A stretch of DNA of 35,217 nt from a bacterium (GTDB lineage Bacteria; Arandabacterota; Arandabacteria; Arandabacterales; Arandabacteraceae). The notes under the pieces are model-generated. The model was not told the origin of the DNA. It saw only the letters and a list, made by a program, of their open reading frames with translations, and searched no databases. Positions 23,768 through 32,284 of this stretch are shown piece by piece. Each line of letters opens with the position of its first letter. Within the stretch, counting starts at the first letter, position 1. The DNA is taken from contig JALGZP010000029.1 of NCBI GenBank assembly GCA_025774845.1, positions 1 through 35,217 of the forward strand, written 5' to 3'. The position numbers and the translations under genes were made by a program.

Positions 23768-25071
23768 AATCCACTGTTAGAGTCCTGGCCTCCATCTGCC
23801 TTGGTTCACTGGTACTTGTGTCGCTCACCTGTGATCTTAATACCAAACGCAAGAATAGGACATGGAAGCAGCCCCCGAAACAAAGTGAATTGCCTGAACC
23901 TGAGATCTATGACCGCTTCGGAGGCTGGAAGGTTATTCAGAGCAACGCATCAGGCTTCTTCCGGGTGGAGATGGTGGATGGCGTCCTTTGGCTGGTTACC
24001 CCTGATGGAAATGCTTTCTTAAGTAAAGGGGTGAACGCCTTCTGGTGTCCTCCCGTAAACGAGGGGGAGGTAATCGCCTGGCTCCAGGGTCTGGGATTCA
24101 ATACTCTGGGTGCCTGGTCGGGTGCGGGTAGCAGCCAGAGGATAGTGCAGACGAGAGTTCCTTACGCCAAGTTGCTCAACCTCCTCAAGTCCTATGCGTC
24201 GATAAAGGGTGCGCGCGGCAAGGACTGGCCGGACATGTTTTCGGAGAAGTTTGCCGTGTCGGCGCTCGAACAGGCAGAGGAGAAGGTCCGGCCTCTCGCA
24301 TCCGATCCGTATCTGATCGGGTGGTGGACGGACAATGAACTGAAGTGGGCAGGCGAGAACCCTCCTCTTTTGGATGCCTACATGGAGCTTCCATCCGGCG
24401 CCCCGGGAAGACAGGCGGCAGAGGGTTTTCTGACTGACACGTTTGGCTCACCCGCCCTGCCTGAGGACGCAAGCCGCCTCGAGTCGGCCAGGGACGGCTT
24501 TGTCGAAATGGCCGTAAGACACTATGCGGAGGTGACCACTAATGCGATCCGGGAGTATGACGAAAATCATCTGATTCTCGGCCCCCGGATTTTCTTCACC
24601 CCGGTTCCCTGGAGAAATATAATGCCGCAACGGCTCGGAGGCTTCGAGGCCATCGCCCGGGGTGCAAGAGATTACTGGGATGTTCTTTCGATCAATGCGT
24701 ATTTCGACGAGACGCCGACCCATCGTCTTAGGAAGGTCTTCAACATCTTTCAGGGCCCCATCCTGATCAGCGAATTCAACATATGGAGCGCTAACGAGGA
24801 ACACGGAATGGGCGGTGAGGCTGAGTGGACGGCCAGGGCGGAGATCTCCGTGGCCGGATCAAGAGATCAGCTGCCGGAGCTTTTCGGGGAGCCATACATA
24901 GTGGGTTATCACTACTTCCCGTTTTCCAACTACGCTGACCCACGGGATAACAACAGCCGGGCCGGCTTGGTGAATTTCGCAGGCGAGCCCAGGGATCTAC
25001 TGATCGATGCCTTACGCGGCGTCAATCTGGAGATTGAGGAGATTCACAGAAGCGGTATGAGCAGGGAATAG
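23764..25071 (+). CDS. Secreted putative clan GH-A glycoside hydrolase (agarase/beta-galactosidase-like), possible lipoprotein
   Basis: The 435-residue protein begins with a signal peptide and a Cys at 23 (VSLTC), a poor but possible lipobox. The segment FFRVEMVDGVLWLVTPDGNAF followed by SKGVN is typical of the N-terminal part of agarase-like TIM barrels. The expected clan GH-A pair is present: NE at 191-192 (DNEL, Glu192 acid/base) and a second Glu at 337 (ISEFN, nucleophile), about 145 residues apart. It probably cuts or trims the EPS in the periplasm or at the surface, as hydrolases coded in synthesis operons often do. ATG 23764 has GGAGG upstream and overlaps the GT4 stop (ATGA). Exact GH family is not certain. 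Confidence 0.72.
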   Translation: MKSTVRVLASICLGSLVLVSLTCDLNTKRKNRTWKQPPKQSELPEPEIYDRFGGWKVIQSNASGFFRVEMVDGVLWLVTPDGNAFLSKGVNAFWCPPVNEGEVIAWLQGLGFNTLGAWSGAGSSQRIVQTRVPYAKLLNLLKSYASIKGARGKDWPDMFSEKFAVSALEQAEEKVRPLASDPYLIGWWTDNELKWAGENPPLLDAYMELPSGAPGRQAAEGFLTDTFGSPALPEDASRLESARDGFVEMAVRHYAEVTTNAIREYDENHLILGPRIFFTPVPWRNIMPQRLGGFEAIARGARDYWDVLSINAYFDETPTHRLRKVFNIFQGPILISEFNIWSANEEHGMGGEAEWTARAEISVAGSRDQLPELFGEPYIVGYHYFPFSNYADPRDNNSRAGLVNFAGEPRDLLIDALRGVNLEIEEIHRSGMSRE

Positions 25072-25078
25072 TACAGTT

Positions 25079-26554
25079 ATGAACGAGATCACAGACCGAC
25101 TCAAGGGTTTAGTGGCCGGCCGGCTGGCTGCGGGCGCTTTTCTCATCGGGATTGTGATGCTGGGGCTTGTATTCTCAGTAAACCCTGTGCTCGGCATAGT
25201 CGTTTTCTTTTCCGCGGTGCTCCTCTTCCTCTTCGGTTTCTGGATCAATCTCGGACTATACACCATCATCTTCTCACTCCATTTCGATAACCTGACCCGT
25301 CTGAACCTGGAAAGTACAATGACCTTGACGAAGGTGCTTATCTTCCTGGTGATGGCCCTGATTGTGTTACGGACACTTCTACGCAAGGACCCGCAACCGA
25401 TCAAGAGCTTCAATACCAACCCGTTGACTCTGACCATCTACGTCTTCTTCACCTTTTCGCTCGTCTCCATAATCAATGCTCATGAATACCTGATCTTCGT
25501 CGGCCAGAACTTGAGGAGATTCAACCTGGTCCTTTTCTATCTGCTGCTGATCATCCTTATCCGCGATTCCCGTATCATGAAGAAGCTCTTTCTCGTCATA
25601 CTGGTAGGAGCCGTTATCGCCGGATGCATGGGCATTTACGAGGTCGCAACCGGAGTCAACATCCTCGAACTCCGCTGGGGTAAGGACGCCGTAGAAAGTG
25701 CCGCTTTCGGGACGTTGACCCAGCGTGTATTGCTCAAGGGAGCCGTCGGTGAGGCAAGAGTCGAGCAGTTGGCACACAGGGTCCTCGGACTGAGTGGTAA
25801 CCCGGACTTCCACGCTCATTCGATGATCATGCCCTCCATGCTCTTGCTGCTCCTGATCTCGCTCAGCAGGTCCTGGCTTGCCCGAATCGCAGGGTGTGCA
25901 GCCTTCGTGATTTTCCTGGTCAATATCCTGGCTTCGGGGGCGCGGGGTGGACTGATTGCCCTCGCGCTGGGCTTCATTGTGTTTCTCATCTTCCAGAAGA
26001 TTAAACGCAAAGGCCTGATTGCGACTATTGCCGGTGGCGCCGTACTGATCTTTATTGCCATCTTCTTTGTGGCCGCGCCCCCGTCGGCTTACGAGCGCTT
26101 TGCATTTGCTGCCGATACGGAGACCATCGCATTTCGGGTGGGTCTATCAAAGATGGCGATCGCCATGATCGAGGATCATCCCTTTCTCGGGGTGGGCACC
26201 GGCAACTTCTTGACGGAATACAACCGGTACATTGTAGCCTCGGTCCCCCGATCACCGCTCTGGACTCACAACTGCTTCCTTCAGGTCTGGGCCGAGAACG
26301 GCATTTTCGGCTTCCTGAGCTATCTGGGGCTCTATATCTTCGCGGCGATAAATGCCCTGCGCGTGTGGCGGAAATCCAGGGATCGCTTCATAAAGGGAGC
26401 GGCAGCCACCGTGTTCGCAATTGTAGTATGCTATTTCTTCTACGCCGGTATCGATCCCCTGATCGAACATGAGGCGCACTGGATTGCATTCGCTCTTTCA
26501 ACGGCTCTTCTGACCATCTCCAGGAAGCAGCACCTCGAAGGAGCGACCGCGTGA
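25079..26554 (+). CDS. Wzy/WaaL-type O-antigen polymerase or ligase
   Basis: The 491-residue protein is an integral membrane protein with about 11-12 helices and a larger periplasmic loop near residues 195-250. It ends with the signature region of the Wzy_C/O-antigen ligase family (PF04932): LGVGTGNFLTEY and a THNCFLQVWAENGIFGF segment before the last helices. It should polymerise flipped repeat units in the periplasm, so the operon has all Wzx/Wzy parts. Ligation to a lipid or protein acceptor is the alternative, since family members do both. It starts seven bases after the glycosidase gene and its stop overlaps a GTG start of the next gene (GTGA). Confidence 0.88.
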   Translation: MNEITDRLKGLVAGRLAAGAFLIGIVMLGLVFSVNPVLGIVVFFSAVLLFLFGFWINLGLYTIIFSLHFDNLTRLNLESTMTLTKVLIFLVMALIVLRTLLRKDPQPIKSFNTNPLTLTIYVFFTFSLVSIINAHEYLIFVGQNLRRFNLVLFYLLLIILIRDSRIMKKLFLVILVGAVIAGCMGIYEVATGVNILELRWGKDAVESAAFGTLTQRVLLKGAVGEARVEQLAHRVLGLSGNPDFHAHSMIMPSMLLLLLISLSRSWLARIAGCAAFVIFLVNILASGARGGLIALALGFIVFLIFQKIKRKGLIATIAGGAVLIFIAIFFVAAPPSAYERFAFAADTETIAFRVGLSKMAIAMIEDHPFLGVGTGNFLTEYNRYIVASVPRSPLWTHNCFLQVWAENGIFGFLSYLGLYIFAAINALRVWRKSRDRFIKGAAATVFAIVVCYFFYAGIDPLIEHEAHWIAFALSTALLTISRKQHLEGATA

Positions 26555-28227
26555 ACACTCCTCGGTCGGATAAGAAAACCTTCATTCTCGCACTCGACGG
26601 CGGCACCTTCGACGTGATCCTGCCGCTGGTGGAACAAGGAGAACTTCCAAATATCAGGCGCTTGATGGAACGAGGATCATGGGGAAGGCTACGTTCAACG
26701 ATACACCCGATCACACCGGCAGCGTGGACGAGTTTTATGACCGGGCTTAATCCCGGTCGTCACGGTGTTTATGACTTCGTCGCACCCGAAGCGTCAGGCT
26801 ACGGATTCCAGCTGACCACCGCTCTTAACTGCAAGGAAGAAACCCTGTGGAGCTACCTCAGCCGGCACGACAAGCGGGTCATCGCCGTCAACCTCCCCTT
26901 CACATATCCACCCGAAAAGGTGAACGGAGTCATGATCTCGGGTCTCGACGCCCCCATGGTCAGACGCGAAATCGCCAGTCCCCCTGAGGTCTTCGATACG
27001 CTTGTCGGTCAGTTCGGGGAGTACATCATGGATTGGACGATGCCGGTGGGACGCCGGTTCAACCTGGCTGAATACAAAGAGAACCTGTGGCGAACGCTCG
27101 AGTTCCGGTATGAGAGTGGCCGGTATCTGATGACTAATTACCCCTGGGATTGCTTCATGCTGGTCTTCAACTCCACCGACCATGTCCAGCATGTTTTCTG
27201 GCAGGCGGAGGACGAGGCGAGATCGATCATCGAGGAAACCTACCGGCGGGCCGACGTCTACCTCGGGAAATTCCTTGAAGAAGTTGATGACGATACAACC
27301 GTTCTGATCGTCTCCGACCATGGAGCAGGACCCATCGAGCGGGTTTTCTATCTTGACCGCTGGCTCGAGCGTGAAGGTTATCTCGTTCTTTCAAGCTCGA
27401 CCCTTTCACCGGGGCGTGTCCTCGTTGGGCTGGCAAGGAAGGGACGAACCTTTCTCAGACGCCACTTGCCCGTGTCCGTGAAGAAGCTCCTCCGGTACGC
27501 GCTGCCTGGGACGCGCGACAGGGTTGAGACCCTGATCGCCACCCGGAATGTTGACTGGTCGAGGGTCAAGGCCTATTCATCCGGCTACTACGGCAACATC
27601 TACATAAACCGTAAGGGAGACAAGCCCAAAGGAACAGTGTCAGCTGAGGACTATGATATGCTCTGTTCCGAAATATCAGACAAACTCATGCAGATCGAAG
27701 ATCCTTCGACCGGTGAAAGGATCGTTGAAAGAGTCTACCGGAAGCATGACATATACTCGGGGGAACAGGTTCGATATGCCCCCGACCTCATCATCCGCTG
27801 GCGGGACTATGCTACCTACACGGAAAAAGGTCTTGAGGCCGCATCCGGGGATAAAACCGGCGGCCTCTTTGCCGACCGTCACCTTAACGTGGAATCCTCC
27901 GACTTTCCACTTACAGGGACTCACCGGATTGACGGCATCTTTATCGCAGCCGGCCCGGCGATACGCCAGGCCGGAGAAATCGAGAAACTCAGTATTCTAG
28001 ATCTCTTTCCGACGCTCCTTCACACCCTCAGCCAGCCGATCCCGGATGATCGAGATGGCCGGGTGATTGAGGAGATTTTTGATCCGGCCTATTTCGCAGA
28101 GAATCCCCCGAGATATATCCCGGCAGATACGTTATCATCGAAGAGGGATGGTGCCACAGGCGGTCTCAGCGAGGACGAGGAAGCGGCAATCGCAGAGAGG
28201 CTCCGGGGCCTCGGTTATCTCGGGTGA
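26551..28227 (+). CDS. AlkP-superfamily phosphohydrolase/phosphotransferase 1 (COG3379-like)
   Basis: The 558-residue protein has the alkaline phosphatase-type nucleotide pyrophosphatase/phosphodiesterase fold. The first metal site is in LALDGG (Asp16), the predicted nucleophile Thr55 is in ITPAAWTSFMTG, and the second metal site is SDHGAG (Asp256, His257). A late GTHRIDGIF gives another metal-binding His. No signal peptide or membrane helix is seen, so it should act in the cytoplasm, unlike the sulfatase-type phosphoethanolamine transferases. Substrates might be nucleotide sugars, lipid-linked sugar phosphates or phospho-sugars; this is unknown. The start is GTG 26551, coupled by overlap with the polymerase stop. 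The C-terminal LRGLGYLG is shared in form with its paralogue downstream. Confidence 0.85.
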   Translation: MNTPRSDKKTFILALDGGTFDVILPLVEQGELPNIRRLMERGSWGRLRSTIHPITPAAWTSFMTGLNPGRHGVYDFVAPEASGYGFQLTTALNCKEETLWSYLSRHDKRVIAVNLPFTYPPEKVNGVMISGLDAPMVRREIASPPEVFDTLVGQFGEYIMDWTMPVGRRFNLAEYKENLWRTLEFRYESGRYLMTNYPWDCFMLVFNSTDHVQHVFWQAEDEARSIIEETYRRADVYLGKFLEEVDDDTTVLIVSDHGAGPIERVFYLDRWLEREGYLVLSSSTLSPGRVLVGLARKGRTFLRRHLPVSVKKLLRYALPGTRDRVETLIATRNVDWSRVKAYSSGYYGNIYINRKGDKPKGTVSAEDYDMLCSEISDKLMQIEDPSTGERIVERVYRKHDIYSGEQVRYAPDLIIRWRDYATYTEKGLEAASGDKTGGLFADRHLNVESSDFPLTGTHRIDGIFIAAGPAIRQAGEIEKLSILDLFPTLLHTLSQPIPDDRDGRVIEEIFDPAYFAENPPRYIPADTLSSKRDGATGGLSEDEEAAIAERLRGLGYLG

Positions 28228-29162
28228 CAAGGATGAATGACGGTAAGATAAAGATCTCGGTTGTGATTCCCACATATAACTCGGAATCAACCATAAGGGG
28301 CTGCCTCAGGTCGGTGCTCGATCAGACCCTCCCGCCGGAAAAGTATGAAGTGATCGTGGTTGACAGCTCGACTGACGGCACGCCCGAAATCATACGTGAG
28401 GAATTTTCCCGGGTCCGTCTCATCAAAGCGGAGAAGAAACTACTTCCCGGGCCCGCACGAAACAAGGGAATCCGGATTGCCGGGGCCGATCTGATCATGT
28501 TTATCGATTCGGACTGCATTGCCGGGAGAGACGTCCTCGAACGCATGCTCGACCGTCACCGGCAGGGTGAATACGCTGCGATCGGCGGGGCGATCCTGAA
28601 CGGCACACCCCGTAGCGCCGTTGGCTGGGTCGACTACCTGATGTCGTTCAGCCCGTTTATGCCGGCCATGAAGGAGCGACTTGTACCGCAGATACCCACC
28701 TGCAACGCTTGTTACAGAGTCCAAGTTCTCGAGCAACACGATTTCTTCCCCGCGTACGATTTTCTTGCGGAAGACCTGATCCTGAACTGGAGGATCTTCA
28801 GCGGAGGGGGCCGGCTTCTTTTCGATCCTTCCATCAGGGTGATCCACATCAACAGAACCGAGGTGTCCTATCTTCTCAGGCATCAGTGGTCGCTGGGATG
28901 GAGTTTTGCCCTTGCCTTGAGATGCACGGACATGTCCGGCCATACCTTTGTCCGGTACCCGGCACTCGCGGTCTTTCTTCCCATGCTCCGGTTTGGCTCG
29001 CTCCTGTCGAGGGTGGCGCGGCGGAGTATCAGGGTGCTGGCACTCTCACTGGTTCTTTCGCCTTTGTATCTCCTCGGCGCCTGTGCCTGGGCCAGGGGAT
29101 TTTTCCGCGGGGCAACCATGGGAGACACGGAATACAAAGCACGGCTTGAGGCTAATACATGA
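28224..29162 (+). CDS. Glycosyltransferase family 2
   Basis: The 312-residue protein has a GT-A domain of family GT2: SVVIPTYNSESTIRGCLRS, IVVDSSTDGT and the metal-binding DSD in MFIDSDC. The segment DFLAEDLILNWRI corresponds to the ED acceptor/catalytic region, and the C-terminus has hydrophobic stretches (AVFLPML, VLALSLVLSPLYLLGACAWA) that should fix it to the inner membrane. It should add a sugar to the EPS repeat unit. GTG 28224 overlaps the previous stop (GTGA); ATG 28233 is an alternative three codons on, with AAGG too close to serve as a ribosome site. Its stop overlaps the next gene by ATGA. Confidence 0.9.
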   Translation: MTRMNDGKIKISVVIPTYNSESTIRGCLRSVLDQTLPPEKYEVIVVDSSTDGTPEIIREEFSRVRLIKAEKKLLPGPARNKGIRIAGADLIMFIDSDCIAGRDVLERMLDRHRQGEYAAIGGAILNGTPRSAVGWVDYLMSFSPFMPAMKERLVPQIPTCNACYRVQVLEQHDFFPAYDFLAEDLILNWRIFSGGGRLLFDPSIRVIHINRTEVSYLLRHQWSLGWSFALALRCTDMSGHTFVRYPALAVFLPMLRFGSLLSRVARRSIRVLALSLVLSPLYLLGACAWARGFFRGATMGDTEYKARLEANT

Positions 29163-30235
29163 GCGTTTATAGAAAGATCAAGGGAGCTGTGGCAGTGATT
29201 CGTAACCAGGGTGTCACCACCCTGTGGAATACAGTGCTTACGAAATACGCTCAGAGACGAAGGCCGGACAAATGCCCCAACCAGCCGTCCTTCGCACAGA
29301 TTGAGATCACCACGCACTGCAATCTTCATTGCGCGACGTGCAGGGGCTTGATCGATGAGCTGGGCCCCGGGATACAGCAGTCGAGACACATGTCCTTCGA
29401 TGAATTCAAGAAGATAATGGCCCGATTGCCATATATACGGTGGGCATGCCTTAATGGCACCGGTGAACCTCTCCTCAATCCGGATTTGCTTCCCATGATC
29501 CGGTACCTGACCGAAAGAGGAATCCAGGTGACTTTTTTCACCAATGCCATGCTGCTCAAGGGGCAACTGGCGGAGGACCTGGTCGAAAGTGGCCTGGGCG
29601 CGCTTAAGTTCTCAATCGATGCCGCCGATCCAGAGGTCTTTGAATCCATAAGAAAGGGCGCGAAGATGGCCGAGGTCGTTGAGAATATCAGGAACTTCGC
29701 CGCCCTTGCGAAGCGTTCCGGGCGCGCCGCACCGGCCCTGAGCGTCGTCACCACCGTAACAAAAACCAACGCCGGGGAGGTCCCCGAGATCGTCCGGCTT
29801 GTTCACTCGCTGGGAGTCAACACGCTCCAGCTAAAGAGGATGATCCCCTGGACAGCATCGCTTGATGATGACCGGGTCTCAGATGAGGAGCTCAAGAGCA
29901 TTCACTGGGCGAAGGAGATCGCCCGCGGCCTCGATTTTCGTCTGATCGTAGGTCCGCTTCTACACCGCCAATTGACAGGGACAGCAGTCATTCCCGAGCG
30001 TCGTACCAGAACCTGCTGGTGGCCCTGGACCGGCACATACATTACCGTGGACGGCAATGTGACTCCATGCTGCAATCTGTTTGATTCTGATAAAATCAAA
30101 CTTGGCAATATCTTCGAGGACGACTTCCGTGAGATCTGGAACGGCTCCCGTATCAGGCACCTGCGATCTCAACTGAAGACGACTCTCCCGGAGATCTGTC
30201 ATCTCGCCTGTTCGGCGGATGACGCGACTGGATAA
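29159..30235 (+). CDS. Radical SAM protein with SPASM domain
   Basis: The 358-residue protein has the radical SAM cluster motif CNLHCATC (Cys54, Cys58, Cys61). It also has a C-terminal SPASM-type cysteine set (TCWWPW, VTPCCNLFD, CHLACS) that should bind an auxiliary iron-sulfur cluster. KLGNIFEDDFREIWNGSRI is the usual SPASM ending. SPASM enzymes modify peptides or sugars, and similar proteins are common in polysaccharide loci. No small precursor peptide is visible nearby, so sugar or carrier-linked modification is more likely here (inference). It is coupled by ATGA to the GT2 gene and precedes a methyltransferase gene by six bases, suggesting the two act in sequence. Confidence 0.88.
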   Translation: MSVYRKIKGAVAVIRNQGVTTLWNTVLTKYAQRRRPDKCPNQPSFAQIEITTHCNLHCATCRGLIDELGPGIQQSRHMSFDEFKKIMARLPYIRWACLNGTGEPLLNPDLLPMIRYLTERGIQVTFFTNAMLLKGQLAEDLVESGLGALKFSIDAADPEVFESIRKGAKMAEVVENIRNFAALAKRSGRAAPALSVVTTVTKTNAGEVPEIVRLVHSLGVNTLQLKRMIPWTASLDDDRVSDEELKSIHWAKEIARGLDFRLIVGPLLHRQLTGTAVIPERRTRTCWWPWTGTYITVDGNVTPCCNLFDSDKIKLGNIFEDDFREIWNGSRIRHLRSQLKTTLPEICHLACSADDATG

Positions 30236-30241
30236 ACGACT

Positions 30242-31117
30242 ATGGTGTGCAGATTGTGTGAATCGAAGGAGATCGCAACCAGGTATCACTTGCCGTCGCT
30301 CGATGTCCTCCAGTGCCGGCAGTGCGGACTGATCTTCATTGGTGGCCAAGCAGTTGCCTCGTCCCTGGCGGATCGTTACACCGACACCTACTATGAAGAA
30401 CGGAGCGCCTACTATTATCAGAACTGCGTGGTCGATCCCGAGGGTGGTGTCGAGCATGGGACGATCAAGGACTTCAGGCACGGTCTGGAGATCATCAATT
30501 CACTGAAACAACCGGGCCGGATTCTCGATGTGGGCTGCGCGATGGGTATATTCCCGGCAATGGCCGGACGCGAGGGCTGGCAGGTTTATGGTGTTGATGT
30601 TTCTGACTTCGCCATCGAATTCGCAAAGAAGCACTTTGAAGGGGAGTATCACAGCGGCTACCTGCGGGATGTGCGGTTCCCCGACCGGTTTTTCGACGTA
30701 GTCACGCTCTGGGACTCGCTCGAGCACTTCGAGAATCCTCTCGAAGAACTTCTTGAGATCAGGCGGATCCTCAAAGATGACGGGATCCTGCTCTTCGACA
30801 CGCCAAACGCAGACTCGCTGATGCGTTATGTCGCACACTGGATCTACCGGTTGAGTGGGGGTACGATTCACTATCCCGTGCGAAAGCTGTATCATGTTTA
30901 CCATCTGTACTATTTCTCTGCCGAGACCGTCACCCGGCTCTTGGAGCGGGCCGGGTTCAGGGTCCAACGGCTTGAGAGGAAAACGATTCCTTTAGTCAAA
31001 GCCCGCGCCGGGAAGATGGAGAAATTGCTGGTCAGGGGTTTGTCCTGGCTCGAGCGGGCTTTCAAACGCGAGTATGAGCTCTTTATCCTCGCAGTCAGAG
31101 AGGACTCCGCATCATGA
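30242..31117 (+). CDS. SAM-dependent methyltransferase with N-terminal zinc-ribbon
   Basis: The 291-residue protein opens with two CxxC pairs (Cys3/Cys6 and Cys25/Cys28) forming a likely zinc ribbon, as found in sugar C-methyltransferases and related enzymes. The class I SAM-binding domain follows, with ILDVGCAMGIFP, the acidic GVDVSD end of strand 2, and LWDSLEHFENP (Methyltransf_23-like). It may methylate a sugar of the repeat unit or its nucleotide-sugar precursor in the cytoplasm. It starts six bases after the radical SAM gene and overlaps the next glycosyltransferase by ATGA, consistent with a job in building the repeat unit. The acceptor is not known. Confidence 0.88.
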   Translation: MVCRLCESKEIATRYHLPSLDVLQCRQCGLIFIGGQAVASSLADRYTDTYYEERSAYYYQNCVVDPEGGVEHGTIKDFRHGLEIINSLKQPGRILDVGCAMGIFPAMAGREGWQVYGVDVSDFAIEFAKKHFEGEYHSGYLRDVRFPDRFFDVVTLWDSLEHFENPLEELLEIRRILKDDGILLFDTPNADSLMRYVAHWIYRLSGGTIHYPVRKLYHVYHLYYFSAETVTRLLERAGFRVQRLERKTIPLVKARAGKMEKLLVRGLSWLERAFKREYELFILAVREDSAS

Positions 31118-32256
31118 GGATTGCCCTCGTCACACGCAGCTTCAGCCCTTTGAGCGGTGTTGGAAGGGTCGTCACTGAACTGGCGAAGTATTACAGGGAT
31201 CAGATGGGTCATGATGTTCACATTGTGCTTCCGGCGGGTGAGGTCTCGCATGGAGAGTATGAGTTTCACCGCATTCCTCTTGTGAAATACACTTTCGAGA
31301 CCCGGAATCTCAGTTTCTTCTTTAGAAGTGGGGCGCTACTCCGCCGCGAGAAGTTCGATGTTGTCCACCTCCACGCGCCTTGCCGGTACTCGGACGGGGT
31401 TGTCACGTGCCACGGGCTGGCGCGAATCGGCATGCGATTGATAAAGACCCTCGGGAAATCACACCGGAAGGAAGTCCCGCTCCTATACAGGCTGAGAATC
31501 ATGCTCGCCTATCCGATGTCCGACTACAACTACCGTCCCGGCGGATACCGGAAGATTCTCGCGCTGTCGAGGGAGATCCGCGATTTTCTCTTGAGCTATT
31601 ACAAGGTGCCCGAGGAAGCCGTTGAATTGCTTCCCAACGGTGTTGATCTTGTCGCATACAATCCGACTAACCTGAAAGAGCGCAGGCTGCCGACGCGGTC
31701 TCAGCACGGGATTGCGGATACGGATTTCACTTTTCTGTTTGTGGGAAACTTCTTTAAGCGAAAGGGGCTTGCCTTTGCCATTGAGGCACTGGCCCAAATC
31801 AGGAAACCTCAGACCAGACTGCTGGTTGTCGGCAGAGACCAGGTCGACCAGGAGCGCTTCGAGGAGTATGCTCGGAAAATGGGGGTGGAGAAGCAGGTTA
31901 TCTTTGCTGGAGAATCCCTTGATACCAAGCCATACTACGCAGCCGCCGACGCGTTCCTTTTCCCGAGCTTCTATGACGCATATCCGCTCGTGAACCTCGA
32001 GGCGATGGCAAGCGGTCTGCCCATCATAACTTCTGCTAGAACAGGGACGGTCGATATCCTGAGAGACGGAGAAAACGGTCTCATCGTGACCGACCCCACA
32101 GATGCGGATGAGCTGGCTCAAAAGATGCTGGTGCTTCTCGAGGAACCGGCAATGAGGGAATCGATGGCCGCGCAAGCGAGAAAGACCATGGAAGAGTATT
32201 CCTGGGAGGTGATCGGCCGGCGAACGCTGGAGATCTATCGTGAGATTCAACGTTGA
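31114..32256 (+). CDS. Glycosyltransferase family 4 (second)
   Basis: The 380-residue GT-B protein shows SGVGRVVTELAKYY in the N-terminal domain. The C-terminal domain has LFVGNFFKRKGLAFAIEAL, VVGRDQVDQERFEEYA, FPSFYDAYPLVNLEAMASG and DILRDGENGLIV. The first acid of the EX7E motif is Asp (DAYPLVNLE), a variant seen in working GT4 enzymes. It is not a close copy of the other GT4 in this operon, so it should add a different sugar or linkage. ATG 31114 overlaps the methyltransferase stop. A 28-bp gap with a ribosome-binding site follows before the next gene, one of the longer gaps in the operon. Confidence 0.91.
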   Translation: MRIALVTRSFSPLSGVGRVVTELAKYYRDQMGHDVHIVLPAGEVSHGEYEFHRIPLVKYTFETRNLSFFFRSGALLRREKFDVVHLHAPCRYSDGVVTCHGLARIGMRLIKTLGKSHRKEVPLLYRLRIMLAYPMSDYNYRPGGYRKILALSREIRDFLLSYYKVPEEAVELLPNGVDLVAYNPTNLKERRLPTRSQHGIADTDFTFLFVGNFFKRKGLAFAIEALAQIRKPQTRLLVVGRDQVDQERFEEYARKMGVEKQVIFAGESLDTKPYYAAADAFLFPSFYDAYPLVNLEAMASGLPIITSARTGTVDILRDGENGLIVTDPTDADELAQKMLVLLEEPAMRESMAAQARKTMEEYSWEVIGRRTLEIYREIQR

Positions 32257-32284
32257 TGTCCTGGCAGGATAGAGGGGAGTAGCC

